DNA of 48,787 nt. Origin: Hydrotalea sp. Lineage in GTDB: Bacteria; Pseudomonadota; Alphaproteobacteria; JASGCL01. The notes beneath the pieces are model-generated. The model had not been told where the DNA came from, searched no databases, and worked only from the letters and a program-made list of their open reading frames with translations. The number at the start of each line of letters is the position of its first letter. Position 1 is the stretch's first letter. The DNA lies in contig JASGCL010000001.1 of NCBI GenBank assembly GCA_030054115.1, positions 1 to 48,787 of the forward strand, read 5' to 3'. Below, piece by piece: positions 6,585 through 16,035 of the stretch. A program made the translations under genes and the position numbers.

Positions 6585-9143
6585 ATGTTTGAACATTTTG
6601 AATTAAAAGAATATCAAACAAATGCCCTTAATTTGTTTGAACATTATTTGGAAAAATTGGCAACTACCCGCGTTGATTATTTGGAACAGCAGGAGAAATT
6701 GGCAAAGGCTGGTGTCAAGGCGACGCTGGACCATGATTGGACCGAAAAAGCATTTAGAGAGGTTTGCAATGAAAAATTCACCGCGCGCAAGGACGCGTTT
6801 GGTTTATCCATACCCGCGGTTTGTTATAAAGTGCCGACCGGTGGCGGCAAGACATTGCTGGCGACCCTGTCGGTGATTAAAATTTTTTACCATTATATCA
6901 ATCAACAAAATGGTTTTGTTTTGTGGATAGTGCCGAACGAAGCAATCTACAGCCAAACATTAAAAACATTAAAAGATAACGAACACCCCTATCGCAAATT
7001 TTTAAACCCAGCGTTCCGTGGCAAGGTTAGAATTTTAACCAAGGAAGATAGAATAACCAGACAAATGGTAGATGAAAATTTGTGCATCATGGTGATGATG
7101 TTGCAATCAAGCAATCGCGAAACGAAAGAAACTTTAAAAGTTTTCAAGGCGCGGGGTGATTATCATGGATTCTTCCCGCTTGAAAGCGATTATCAGGCCA
7201 ACAAATCGTTGTTAGAAAAAATACCAAACTTAGATATTCATGGTAGCAATTTTATACCGATAATCAAAAATTCATTGGGTAATATGTTGCGCATGATAAG
7301 GCCGGTTATCGTGATGGACGAACAGCATAAGGCAACATCTATCAAGGCGACAAAAACATTGGAAACATTTAACCCAAAATTTATTTTGGAATTATCCGCC
7401 ACGCCCCAAGATTATAAATTTGAAAACGGCGCGACGCAATCGCCAAATGAATTGGTTAAAATCACCGGTAGCCAATTATTGCGCGAGGGCATGATTAAAA
7501 TTCCTATCAATGTTAAAGTGAGCAACGATGAGAAATGGCAAGATATTTTACGGCAATCGCTTGATAAATTAAATGATTTGGCAGAAAAATCGAAACAACA
7601 TTTTGCCGATACCAGTCGGATTATCCGACCAATAATGTTGGTGCAGGTCGAGCGCACCGGTGCAGACCAACGCGATGGCAAAGTGATTCATGCCGAGGAT
7701 GCGAAAGAACAGCTATTGAAATTGGGATTAAAAGAGAACGAAATTAAAATAAAATCTGCCAATAATAATGAATTGGAAAACATCGACCTGTTGGCGGCGA
7801 ATTGCGCGGTGCGTGCCATCATTACAAAATCGGCATTGCAGGAAGGGTGGGATTGCCCATTTGCCTATATTTTGGTTAGTTTATCATCGAGCAAAAGCCT
7901 GACCGCCATTACGCAATTATTGGGGCGGGTGTTGCGCCAACCCCATGCGACAAAATCAAAAGTTGAAGAATTAAATCAAAGTTATGTTTTTTGCTTACAT
8001 AAAGAAACCAACGACCTTATCAAAAAAATAAAATCATCGCTGGAAAATGAGGGGCTGGGTGATGTTGCCTATCAAATAAATGTAGCGAATGATGATGATA
8101 ATTCGTTGCTGGAATATATTACAATCAAAAGACGCGATAAATTTAAAAATACAAAAATTGTTTTACCAAATGTTGTTTGGACGGGCGATAAAGAACCGCG
8201 TGCATTGCAATATGAATCTGACATTTTAGCATATATCGATTGGCTAAAAATTGACATGCAGGAAATTGCTAATTTTATTTCGCCTTACAATTCGCAAGCT
8301 CAAAATTATACGATTTCTTTTGGTAATGATTTACTTAAGAATGATACGATAGAGGGCAGGTTGAAAGCAGAAGAATTAAAAAAGGATTTTATAATTTCTG
8401 ATGCGGTGCGCGCCATCAATGACATTATTTTGAATCCATGGGTAGGTTATGAATTGGTCAAGAATTTACAAATCGCCTTATTAAAAAAATGGACAAGGGA
8501 ACAAATTGACACGCAATATTTTAATATCATCAAACAATTTAGAACATCACTGATTAAAAAATCTGATGAACAAGCAGAAATATATTTCAAAGAAAATCTA
8601 AAAAATGGAAAAATAACTTTTCATTTGCGAAGTGATGATTTGCTTGGTTGGAGCATGCCCTATGCAATAAAATCTAAAAAAGATGGAAAGTTAATTTTAA
8701 GAAATGATTCTAAGCCGGTGCAAAATAGTTTGTTCGACAATCCAATTTTTGATGATGGGTTTAATGATGCTGAAGAAGCCGTTGCCGTTATGTTAGATGA
8801 GCAAGTTAACTGGTGGTTTAGAAATTGCGTTGAAGATGGGCATTATCATTTGCAAGGGTGGCGAAAGGAACGAGTCTATCCTGATTTTATATTTTTTCTT
8901 AATAGCGCAAGAAATGAAATTTGTGTGTGGGAAGGCAAGGGTAATCATTTGGCAGGAAATGAAGATACGGAGTATAAGACAAAACTTATGGAAATGGTTA
9001 GCACCAATTTTTCTTTTGAGAGAGTATCATCAATAGGAAAGCTTGATATTGATAGCAGTAACGGCAATAAAGTTTCTTGTAAGATGGTTCTTTATAGCAA
9101 TTTTGAAAAAACACTAAATAATTACGCGCCATCGCCTCTATAA
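6585..9143 (+). CDS. res: Type III restriction endonuclease subunit (Res)
   Basis: An SF2 helicase-nuclease of 852 residues that cleaves DNA when in complex with Mod. Helicase motifs are clear: Walker A PTGGGKT at 84-90, motif II DEQH at 245-248, motif III SATP at 271-274, and motif VI QLLGRVLRQP from 444. The C-terminal PD-(D/E)xK nuclease site reads PD at 766-767 and E-G-K at 783-785. All catalytic residues appear intact, so the enzyme should be active. The last third is more AT-rich than the first two thirds. It has the usual family length and is cotranscribed with mod. Confidence 0.95.
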   Translation: MFEHFELKEYQTNALNLFEHYLEKLATTRVDYLEQQEKLAKAGVKATLDHDWTEKAFREVCNEKFTARKDAFGLSIPAVCYKVPTGGGKTLLATLSVIKIFYHYINQQNGFVLWIVPNEAIYSQTLKTLKDNEHPYRKFLNPAFRGKVRILTKEDRITRQMVDENLCIMVMMLQSSNRETKETLKVFKARGDYHGFFPLESDYQANKSLLEKIPNLDIHGSNFIPIIKNSLGNMLRMIRPVIVMDEQHKATSIKATKTLETFNPKFILELSATPQDYKFENGATQSPNELVKITGSQLLREGMIKIPINVKVSNDEKWQDILRQSLDKLNDLAEKSKQHFADTSRIIRPIMLVQVERTGADQRDGKVIHAEDAKEQLLKLGLKENEIKIKSANNNELENIDLLAANCAVRAIITKSALQEGWDCPFAYILVSLSSSKSLTAITQLLGRVLRQPHATKSKVEELNQSYVFCLHKETNDLIKKIKSSLENEGLGDVAYQINVANDDDNSLLEYITIKRRDKFKNTKIVLPNVVWTGDKEPRALQYESDILAYIDWLKIDMQEIANFISPYNSQAQNYTISFGNDLLKNDTIEGRLKAEELKKDFIISDAVRAINDIILNPWVGYELVKNLQIALLKKWTREQIDTQYFNIIKQFRTSLIKKSDEQAEIYFKENLKNGKITFHLRSDDLLGWSMPYAIKSKKDGKLILRNDSKPVQNSLFDNPIFDDGFNDAEEAVAVMLDEQVNWWFRNCVEDGHYHLQGWRKERVYPDFIFFLNSARNEICVWEGKGNHLAGNEDTEYKTKLMEMVSTNFSFERVSSIGKLDIDSSNGNKVSCKMVLYSNFEKTLNNYAPSPL

Positions 9144-9226
9144 AAAAATCTGGGAGCGGCTAAGGGCATGAGCGCGCTGATTGTTTTGTCAGATAAAAGA
9201 TAATTAACAAAAAACACCACAAATGC

Positions 9227-9255
9227 TTGACTATTTTTTGAAAAAAACCTAACGA
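9227..9255 (+). promoter_or_regulatory. Candidate psd promoter
   Basis: TTGACT (9227-9232) is followed after 17 bases by TAACGA (9250-9255), giving a predicted start near 9262, 20 bases before the psd ATG. The -35 is good and the -10 poor, so this is tentative. Confidence 0.35.
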
Positions 9256-9281
9256 TTTGTCTCAATCAAGTTGTTATTATC

Positions 9282-9962
9282 ATGCGAAAAAAATCTGGCG
9301 GCATCACCGATATCATTGTTCCCATCCACCCGGCGGGTTGGCCGTTTATTATTTTGTTTGCGGCGGTGGCGTTGGGTTCGGCATTCTTAACGCCGTGGTT
9401 GCTTATTATCACCATCCCCCTGACATTATGGTGTATTTATTTTTTTCGCGATCCCGACCGCGTGCCGCCAGCCGATAAAAATTGCATCATCAGCCCGGCC
9501 GACGGCGTGGTGCAAACCGTGGCGATAAAACCCCTGCCCCGCGAATTGCGCGCCATCGCCGGTGCGAAATCCTACACCCGCGTCAGTATTTTTATGAATG
9601 TGTTTAATGTCCATGTTAACCGCATGCCATGCGCCGCGACGGTGGTGTTGAACCATTACCACAAGGGGCAGTTTTTAAATGCATCATTTGATAAAGCCAG
9701 CGATTTAAACGAACGGCAATCGCTGTGGTTAAAAACCAGCCACAACACCAACATCGGGTTGGTGCAGATAGCAGGGTTGGTGGCGCGGCGTATTTTGTGC
9801 AACGCGGCGGCGGGCAGTAAATGGCCGGCGGCGCAACGTTTCGGCATGATAAGGTTTGGCTCGCGGGTCGATGTGTTTTTGCCCGCCAATTATCGGGTGT
9901 TGGTCGCGGTTGGGCAAACCGCCGTGGCCGGCGAAACCCGCTTGGCAGAACTAAAAAAATAG
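9282..9962 (+). CDS. psd: Phosphatidylserine decarboxylase (short, membrane-anchored type)
   Basis: Converts phosphatidylserine to phosphatidylethanolamine at the inner membrane. Length 226 residues, typical of the short alphaproteobacterial form. Two hydrophobic segments (about 19-52) anchor it, then FFRDPDR (54-60) and SPADGVV (71-77), both family motifs. The self-cleavage site is RFGS, with Ser194 becoming the pyruvoyl group of the small subunit. pssA, whose product supplies the substrate, follows 36 bases downstream in the same direction, so the two are probably an operon. Confidence 0.96.
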   Translation: MRKKSGGITDIIVPIHPAGWPFIILFAAVALGSAFLTPWLLIITIPLTLWCIYFFRDPDRVPPADKNCIISPADGVVQTVAIKPLPRELRAIAGAKSYTRVSIFMNVFNVHVNRMPCAATVVLNHYHKGQFLNASFDKASDLNERQSLWLKTSHNTNIGLVQIAGLVARRILCNAAAGSKWPAAQRFGMIRFGSRVDVFLPANYRVLVAVGQTAVAGETRLAELKK

Positions 9963-9998
9963 TCTATAGCAAATATAACAGCTTGGAGGGGATTCCCA

Positions 9999-10841
9999 AT
10001 GAAAAAAGTAACGAAAAAAATGGCGATGAAAAAATCAACAAAATCAACAACAAAAAAATCAGCTGGCAAGCAAAGGCTTGGCCAACAAACCAAAAAGAAT
10101 TATCAAACATTTTTTCAACATTTTTATTGGCCGATTATCATCCCCAGCCTGCTTACCCTGTCGGCAATTTGTTTGGGCCTGTCGGCGATTCGCGCCGTGT
10201 CGGTCGACAGCGATTACGCGGTTGCCATTTTGTTTATTGCTGGCGCGGCGTTGTTGGATAATTTGGATGGTTGGGTGGCGCGCAAATTAAACGCCGTGTC
10301 GCCGATTGGCGCGCAACTTGATTCGCTGGCCGATTTTTTAAATTTCGCCGTCTCGCCGGCCTTCATCATGTATCAATTTAGCCTTTATGAATTGAAACTA
10401 TGGGGTTGGGCGACCACCCTGTTGTTTATCGTGGCCGGTGCCTTTCGCTTGGCGCGGTTCAACACCATGGGCGAAACCGGTTCGGCCAAATGGAAAAATT
10501 TTTTCCAGGGCGTGCCAACCCCCGCCGCGGCCGGCCTGTGCCTGACGCCGTTGGTGCTGTATCTGGTTGATTCTGACAATTTTGAACTGCCGGCAAATAT
10601 CATCGCCGTCTGGTTGGTGGTGGTTGCCTTGCTGATGGTCAGCTCGCTTCCCTCCTACTCGACCAAGGGGATAGCCTTAAAAACCAACGGCCAACGTTTG
10701 CTTGGCGTTGGGTTGTTGCTGGTTGTCGCGGCCGCGTTCTATCATTACCAATGGATGGCGTTGCTCGGTATTCTCGCCCTTTATATCCTGTCGTTGTTTG
10801 TGTCGCCGGTGCATTTTTTTATACTTAGCCGCAAAAAATAA
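9999..10841 (+). CDS. pssA: CDP-diacylglycerol-serine O-phosphatidyltransferase
   Basis: Makes phosphatidylserine from CDP-diacylglycerol and serine. The CDP-alcohol phosphotransferase signature D-x2-D-G-x2-A-R-x8-G-x3-D-x3-D is complete at residues 87-112, and the rest is a series of hydrophobic helices. The first 30 residues are an unusual Lys/Thr/Ser-rich extension that could bind nucleic acid or acidic lipid. GGAGGGG lies 7 bases before the ATG, which supports including the extension. The gene follows psd and precedes a second family member, and together they form a phospholipid head-group operon. Confidence 0.95.
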   Translation: MKKVTKKMAMKKSTKSTTKKSAGKQRLGQQTKKNYQTFFQHFYWPIIIPSLLTLSAICLGLSAIRAVSVDSDYAVAILFIAGAALLDNLDGWVARKLNAVSPIGAQLDSLADFLNFAVSPAFIMYQFSLYELKLWGWATTLLFIVAGAFRLARFNTMGETGSAKWKNFFQGVPTPAAAGLCLTPLVLYLVDSDNFELPANIIAVWLVVVALLMVSSLPSYSTKGIALKTNGQRLLGVGLLLVVAAAFYHYQWMALLGILALYILSLFVSPVHFFILSRKK

Positions 10842-10856
10842 ATCTTCCAAATCATT

Positions 10857-11468
10857 ATGCTTGATCGGTTGGCCAGAAACCTGTTGGATCCGGTGTTGTT
10901 ACGCCTCGCCAAGGTTTTAAAAAAAATCCACCTCAACGCCAACCAACTCTCGTTGCTTGGGTTTTTGCTGAACCTGCCGTTGCTTATCGCCTTATCGCGT
11001 GGCGATTTTTATTGGGCGATGGTTTTTATCTTGCTCAACCGCTTGACCGACGGGCTCGATGGTCTACTGGCGCGGTTATCGGGAAAGAAAAATGCCCTCG
11101 GCGGTTTTATCGACATCAGCAACGATTATGTTTTTTACGGGCTGGTGCCGGTTGGGTTTGCGTTATTCGCCCCCGACCAAAACGCCATGGCGAGCACGAT
11201 ATTATTATTTGGTTTTTTAATGACGGCCGTTTCATTTTTGGCCGCCGCCACGGTGCACGAAAAATTGGCAAGCAAAAAAAATTCGTTCCAAGCCAGCAAA
11301 GGTTTTTTTTATAGTTTCGGCATTATGGAGGGCACCGAAACCATCGGGTTTTTCCTTCTCGCCTGCGCCCTGCCGCAATATTATTCCATCATGGCTTTGC
11401 TGGCGGCGGGGGTTTGTGCCCTAACCGCCCTTGCGCGTTTCATCGGCCTGGCGCGGCTGGTGCGGTGA
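10857..11468 (+). CDS. Second CDP-alcohol phosphatidyltransferase
   Basis: An integral membrane enzyme of 203 residues with the full signature: D65, D68-G69, A72-R73, G82, D86, D90. Several transmembrane helices surround it. It starts 15 bases after pssA. The alcohol acceptor cannot be read from the motif; PgsA-like, phosphatidylinositol-type or other head groups are possible. It is shorter than the neighbouring PssA and lacks the lysine-rich extension. Its presence directly after psd-pssA suggests a role in making another lipid head group. Confidence 0.85.
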   Translation: MLDRLARNLLDPVLLRLAKVLKKIHLNANQLSLLGFLLNLPLLIALSRGDFYWAMVFILLNRLTDGLDGLLARLSGKKNALGGFIDISNDYVFYGLVPVGFALFAPDQNAMASTILLFGFLMTAVSFLAAATVHEKLASKKNSFQASKGFFYSFGIMEGTETIGFFLLACALPQYYSIMALLAAGVCALTALARFIGLARLVR

Positions 11469-11488
11469 TAAAATCGGATATTTTTGTT

Positions 11489-12046
11489 TTAGATTTTCGC
11501 TTCATGCGCCTGATAAATCTTATCGCGCAAACCATCCTGCAAAAAATTTTCATAAAACACACCCTGCGGCGCAAGGGTAATGGTGCGTCGCTCAAGCATA
11601 TTGATTGGCGATTCGCCCCGATTACCGGCGGCCTGTTCGATGGTTACCCGCAAATAATCGCGCGGCCACCAACCGGCAATTTTTTCTGGCCATTCGATAA
11701 CCGCCTGATGGTCGCGATAATAATCAAACAGGTTTAATTCTTCGGCCTCGGTTTCGTTTTTCAAGCGATAAAAATCGCCATGCAGAATCTTCACGCCATT
11801 TTTTTCATAGATATTGATAAGCGAAAAGGTCGGGCTGGTCACGCGAATGTTATTTTCTGCGCCAAGCCACGTCGCCACCACCTGCTTGATAAAATGGGTT
11901 TTCCCCGCCCCCAAATCACCGGCAAACAATAGCGCGAGTGGCGCCGAATCATGCGCCGCGTTTTTTGCGCGCCACAAATCTGCCGCCAATTGCTTGGCAA
12001 ACCCCATGGTATCATTATAGTCGGTAAAAGAAAAAACGCGCGCCAA
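11489..12046 (-). CDS. tsaE: tRNA threonylcarbamoyladenosine biosynthesis ATPase TsaE
   Basis: Partner ATPase of TsaB-TsaD in making the t6A modification of tRNAs that read ANN codons. Walker A GDLGAGKT is at residues 43-50, followed by the family motifs SPTFSLINIY and HGDFYRL. At 185 residues it is slightly long for the family. TTG 12046 is used as start because an in-frame stop lies two codons upstream and the first internal Met is residue 14. It begins 15 bases after ahcY on the same strand; ahcY-tsaE proximity is common in Alphaproteobacteria. There is no tsaB or tsaD in the window. Confidence 0.93.
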   Translation of the reverse strand: MARVFSFTDYNDTMGFAKQLAADLWRAKNAAHDSAPLALLFAGDLGAGKTHFIKQVVATWLGAENNIRVTSPTFSLINIYEKNGVKILHGDFYRLKNETEAEELNLFDYYRDHQAVIEWPEKIAGWWPRDYLRVTIEQAAGNRGESPINMLERRTITLAPQGVFYENFLQDGLRDKIYQAHEAKI

Positions 12047-12061
12047 ATGCTATGCAACAAT

Positions 12062-13354
12062 TTAATAACGATAATGGTCTTTTTTAAACGGCCCGCGTTC
12101 CTTAACCCCGATATAATCGGCCTGTGCCTTGCTCAGGGTGGTTAATTGCGCGCCAAGTTTCCCCAGGTGCAACATCGCAACCTTTTCGTCCAATTCCTTG
12201 GGCAGAACATAAACTTTCTTTTCATAATTTTTGTTGTTGTTCCACAGTTCGATTTGCCCCAGCACTTGGTTGCTGAAACTGGCCGACATAACAAAACTCG
12301 GGTGGCCCATGGCGCAACCCAAATTGACCAAACGCCCCTCGGCCAGGACAATAATTTTTTTGCCGTCCGACATTTCGACTTCGTCGACCTGCGGCTTGAT
12401 ATTATGCCATTTAAAATTGCGCAGTTGGTTGATTTGAATCTCGCTATCAAAATGCCCGATGTTGCAAACAATCGCGCGGTGTTTCATTTGGCGCATATGG
12501 TCGAGCGTGATGACGTCGATGTTACCGGTGGCGGTGACAAAAATATCGGCGCGCGGCGCGGCGTTATCCATGGTAACAACCTCGTAACCCTCCATCGATG
12601 CCTGCAGGGCGCATATCGGGTCAACTTCGGCCACCAGCACGCGGCAACCGGCCTGGCGCAACGACGCGGCCGAGCCCTTACCCACATCGCCATAGCCACA
12701 AACCATCGCGACCTTACCCGCCATCATGACGTCGGTCGCACGGCGAATGGCGTCAACCAAGCTTTCGCGGCAACCATAAAGGTTATCGAATTTCGATTTG
12801 GTAACCGAATCGTTCACGTTAATCGCCGGCGTCATCAATTTGCCGGCCTTGGCCATGTCGTATAACCGCAGAACGCCGGTGGTGGTTTCCTCGGTGATGC
12901 CCTTCACCTCTTTCAAAATTGGGTGGTATGTTGCATCCTCGTGCATGATTTGCGTTAAATCACCGCCGTCGTCCAATATCATATTGCATTGCCAGCCGTC
13001 GGGGCCGGTGATGGTTTGTTTAATAGCCCACCAGAATTCTTCTTCACTCATCCCCTTCCACGCGAATACCGGCACGCCCATTTTTGCCATGGCGGCCGCG
13101 GCGTGGTCTTGGGTGGAAAAAATATTGCAAGACGACCAGCGCACCGACGCGCCCAAATCGATAAGGGTTTCGATTAGCACCGCGGTTTGAATCGTCATAT
13201 GCAAGCAACCGGCGATTTTCGCACCCTTCAAAGGTTTTGATTTGCTATATTCGGCACGCAGTGCCATCAGCCCGGGCATTTCGCCATGGGCAATGTCGAT
13301 TTCCTTCATGCCCCATTCGGCAAGGGAGATGTCTTTTACTTTATAATCAGTCAT
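12062..13354 (-). CDS. ahcY: Adenosylhomocysteinase
   Basis: Hydrolyses S-adenosylhomocysteine to adenosine and homocysteine, recycling the methyl cycle. The 430 residues align over the whole family pattern: [16 protein letters not shown] near 49-64, [13 protein letters not shown] near 179-191, the NAD-binding GYGDVGKG at 220-227, and the C-terminal KKDHYRY. It is cytoplasmic and homotetrameric in known members. The leader of about 60 bases is A/T-rich, and I see no riboswitch-like fold in it. Confidence 0.98.
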   Translation of the reverse strand: MTDYKVKDISLAEWGMKEIDIAHGEMPGLMALRAEYSKSKPLKGAKIAGCLHMTIQTAVLIETLIDLGASVRWSSCNIFSTQDHAAAAMAKMGVPVFAWKGMSEEEFWWAIKQTITGPDGWQCNMILDDGGDLTQIMHEDATYHPILKEVKGITEETTTGVLRLYDMAKAGKLMTPAINVNDSVTKSKFDNLYGCRESLVDAIRRATDVMMAGKVAMVCGYGDVGKGSAASLRQAGCRVLVAEVDPICALQASMEGYEVVTMDNAAPRADIFVTATGNIDVITLDHMRQMKHRAIVCNIGHFDSEIQINQLRNFKWHNIKPQVDEVEMSDGKKIIVLAEGRLVNLGCAMGHPSFVMSASFSNQVLGQIELWNNNKNYEKKVYVLPKELDEKVAMLHLGKLGAQLTTLSKAQADYIGVKERGPFKKDHYRY

Positions 13355-13415
13355 GTTATTGGCTTAACAATTTTTTTTCTTTTTAGCAATTCTTATTTAC
13401 ATTTTTTTAAGAACT

Positions 13416-14177
13416 TCAGGCTTGATTGGCCTTGCCTGCCGCCTTGCCGACTGCGTTGCCAGCCAGATTGCTGGCGCGGTTGACCGCCAGGCAGAATTTT
13501 TTTATTTTGGCCGGCGATTTTTTCCCCAAAGATTCCTCGACGCCGGTGGAAACATCGACCGCGAAAAATTGCGGCGCGAATTGTTGCACCTGGGCCACCG
13601 CCAACCCAACATTATCGGGTGTTAAACCGCCCGCCAAAAAAAACGGCAATGAGGCATTATAATGGGCAAGCAACGACCAATCAAACACCCGCCCCAACCC
13701 GCCATGGCGTGAATCGTGGTTTGCATCGGCGGGCGTTTTTTTATCGCCGGCGGTATTATTATCCAATAGATTTTTATTTGGTTTGGCGTCGAATAAAAAA
13801 TAATCCACCGCCGGGGTATAATCCTCAAGGCGCGCGAAATCATCGGCGGTTGCTATCGGCATGGCCTTGATAATTTTTTTTCCCGTCTGATTTTTAATCG
13901 CGGCGCACAAATCGGCCGGCTCATCACCATGCAATTGCAGGGCATAGGGGTTTAATTCACGGGCGAGGTATGTCGCCTCATCCAGTGCCGGGTTAACCAA
14001 CAACAACACCGATTTTATTTTTTTGCCGGCCACCGCCAGCAAATGGTTGGCGACGTCGATATCAATATGGCGCGGTGATTCCTCGGCCATCACCATGCCA
14101 AAAAAATCGGCACCGGCATCGATGGCGGCACTAAGCCCAGCCTCATCCTTTAATCCGCAAATTTTTATTTTTGTCAT
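13416..14177 (-). CDS. trpF: Phosphoribosylanthranilate isomerase
   Basis: Third step of tryptophan synthesis, a (beta/alpha)8 barrel. Family motifs are KICGL with Cys7, LQLHGDE, FLAGGLTPDNV and DVSTGVEESLGKK. At 253 residues it is longer than usual (about 205-220). The extra length comes from a hydrophilic insertion after DAKPNK and an Ala/Gly/Lys-rich tail of about 22 residues after the last helix. It overlaps pyrF by 4 bases (ATGA), so the two are coupled. trpB and trpA, which often follow trpF, are not here. Confidence 0.94.
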   Translation of the reverse strand: MTKIKICGLKDEAGLSAAIDAGADFFGMVMAEESPRHIDIDVANHLLAVAGKKIKSVLLLVNPALDEATYLARELNPYALQLHGDEPADLCAAIKNQTGKKIIKAMPIATADDFARLEDYTPAVDYFLFDAKPNKNLLDNNTAGDKKTPADANHDSRHGGLGRVFDWSLLAHYNASLPFFLAGGLTPDNVGLAVAQVQQFAPQFFAVDVSTGVEESLGKKSPAKIKKFCLAVNRASNLAGNAVGKAAGKANQA

Positions 14178-14869
14178 AATGCCCGGTTATTAATCTGTTG
14201 CAAGGTTGCCATCGGGTTATCGCTGGCGCGAAGCCCGCGCCCCATCACCAAATAATCCGCGCCGGCGGCGATGGCATCATGCGGCGTCATGATGCGTTTT
14301 TGGTCGGCCGCATTTGCAACCTCGATTCTTATGCCTGGGCACATCAGAATAAAATCTTGGCCGAGGGTTTTTCGCAACATGGCGGCCTCTCCCCCGCCAC
14401 ACACCACGCCGTCGGCACCCGATTGTTTGGCCAATGCGGCGAGCGATAAAATATAATCGTCCGATTTTTTATCGACCGATAATTGCGCCAGGTCGCCATC
14501 GTCCAAACTGGTCAGCATTGTCACCGCCAGCAATTTTGTTTTTTGGCCAGCGTTTGTGATTGCCCGCTTGGCGGCGGTTATCATCGCCGGCCCGCCGCTG
14601 GCATGGATAGTCATAAATTTGGGCGACAGGGGTAACACCGCCGCCACCGCCTGTTCGACCGTGTTTGGAATATCGTGAAATTTTAGGTCGAGGAACAATG
14701 CCAAGGACGGAAATTGTTTCATCACCGCCACAACGCCGCCCGCGCCATTGGTCATGAAAAATTCTAATCCCAATTTTATCCCCGCTAAACCCGCCTGCAA
14801 TGGGGTTATCATTGCCATCGCCTTATCAACTTGGTCGGTATCAACCGCCAAAAAAACTTTCTTATCCAT
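14174..14869 (-). CDS. pyrF: Orotidine 5'-phosphate decarboxylase
   Basis: Last step of UMP synthesis. The catalytic Asp-Lys-Asp array is in LDLKFHDIPNT (D61, K63, D66), and the phosphate-binding end is MGRGLRASDNP. Length 231 is normal. The stop overlaps the trpF start by 4 bases, and the ATG directly abuts the GST stop codon. The tight packing implies a single operon running from the membrane protein at 15878 through GST, pyrF and trpF. Confidence 0.97.
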   Translation of the reverse strand: MDKKVFLAVDTDQVDKAMAMITPLQAGLAGIKLGLEFFMTNGAGGVVAVMKQFPSLALFLDLKFHDIPNTVEQAVAAVLPLSPKFMTIHASGGPAMITAAKRAITNAGQKTKLLAVTMLTSLDDGDLAQLSVDKKSDDYILSLAALAKQSGADGVVCGGGEAAMLRKTLGQDFILMCPGIRIEVANAADQKRIMTPHDAIAAGADYLVMGRGLRASDNPMATLQQINNRAL

Positions 14870-15496
14870 CTACTTTTGTTTTTCCAAAATCTCTTGGCTG
14901 ATTTTTAACGCCCGATGTTTGGCATCGCGCGCAAAACATTTGGCAATGTATTTTTCAAACAGCTCGGTTTTTTGCACCATGCCCCACATCATGACCCAGT
15001 TGAGGGTGCTGGCCACCGCGACATCGGCCAGGGTAAAATTTTTGCCGGCGATGTAATCGTTGTTTTCTAAGGTTGCGGTTAACAGGGCGACAAAATCGGC
15101 CAAGGGCGGCCAGCCAGATTGCGACGCCGATTCGGCGGTGTCGATTTTGCGGTGCGCATCCATCATCGAGGGTTCCATCACCGATGGCAACAAAAACAAC
15201 CAACGAAAATAACTGCCGCGTTCTTTATCGCCAACTTTTGGCGCAAGGTTTTTGGCCGCAAATTCATCGCCCAAATAAGCCAATATCGCCGCGCTTTCGG
15301 TTATCACCACGCCATCAACCACCAGGGCCGGCACCTTGCCAAATGGGTTTATTTTTAAAAAATCCGGTTTTTTATGTTCCTTTTTCGGCAGGGAATAGGA
15401 TTTCATTTGATAGGGCGCGCCAAGCTCCTCCAATGCCCAAAGGGTGGTTTCGGCGCGCGATTGCGGCGCGTAATGAAAAATAATTTCTTTTGCCAT
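14870..15496 (-). CDS. Glutathione S-transferase family protein
   Basis: A 208-residue cytosolic GST. The N-terminal thioredoxin-like domain contains PQSRAETTLWALEELG and the cis-proline segment GKVPALVVDG with the glutathione-contacting ITESAAIL. The C-terminal helical domain has the N-capping motif FTLADV (about 161-166). The substrate is unknown. It begins 1 base after the small membrane protein gene and directly abuts pyrF, so it is cotranscribed with pyrimidine and tryptophan genes, probably without functional connection. Confidence 0.93.
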   Translation of the reverse strand: MAKEIIFHYAPQSRAETTLWALEELGAPYQMKSYSLPKKEHKKPDFLKINPFGKVPALVVDGVVITESAAILAYLGDEFAAKNLAPKVGDKERGSYFRWLFLLPSVMEPSMMDAHRKIDTAESASQSGWPPLADFVALLTATLENNDYIAGKNFTLADVAVASTLNWVMMWGMVQKTELFEKYIAKCFARDAKHRALKISQEILEKQK

Positions 15497-15497
15497 G

Positions 15498-15878
15498 TTA
15501 ATTCTTTAACAGCGCGTAAAGGCCGTAAAAGATAATCAAATAAGCGGGTATGCCGACCATCGCCCATTTTGAAAAATCAAACCCCATCAACAATATCAAA
15601 ACAACAAAATCCATCGCCAGGTTAATGACAAAGAAACTATTGGCAACCGACGCGGAAAAATCGCCACCCGCCCGCAAGCGCAGGTAAAAAATGGTCGTCG
15701 CAATCACCAACACAATAATAGCAATGATGTGAAGCATATTATCGGCAAGGGCGGTTTCTTTGTCAGCAATTCCCATGACCCGCATGTAAATGCCGCCGGC
15801 AAGAAAGGCCACCGCCCAGGCAACCAGCCCATAGATAAAGCCGAAGAGCGAGAATTGTTCGGTTAAGAATTTTGTCAT
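15498..15878 (-). CDS. Small four-helix membrane protein, unknown function
   Basis: 126 residues with four hydrophobic segments at about 10-34, 45-66, 78-99 and 104-123, joined by short loops. I do not recognise the family. It is the first gene of a tightly packed minus-strand operon with GST, pyrF and trpF. The upstream 157 bases are AT-rich and divergent to the protease gene, so they probably hold both promoters; I could not pick clear hexamers. Confidence 0.75.
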   Translation of the reverse strand: MTKFLTEQFSLFGFIYGLVAWAVAFLAGGIYMRVMGIADKETALADNMLHIIAIIVLVIATTIFYLRLRAGGDFSASVANSFFVINLAMDFVVLILLMGFDFSKWAMVGIPAYLIIFYGLYALLKN

Positions 15879-16035
15879 TTGTTTTATCCTTTCGTAAAAT
15901 TATTATGTTGTTATGTTGTTGCCCATTATTAATAATAAAAGTTTTTCATGGATTTTGCCAGTGCAAATATGGTAATAAAGCATAAAGCGAAATTACAAAA
16001 AAAGCAACCATAACAGCAAAAGATATTATACCTTC

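Noticed and set aside
12146-12865. 239-codon plus-strand frame opposite ahcY
   Set aside because: Antisense shadow of AhcY codons.
13355-13415. Possible SAH or SAM riboswitch before ahcY
   Set aside because: The 61 bases are A/T-rich and lack the conserved core sequences; only a weak AAGTTCTT/AAGAATT pairing is visible.
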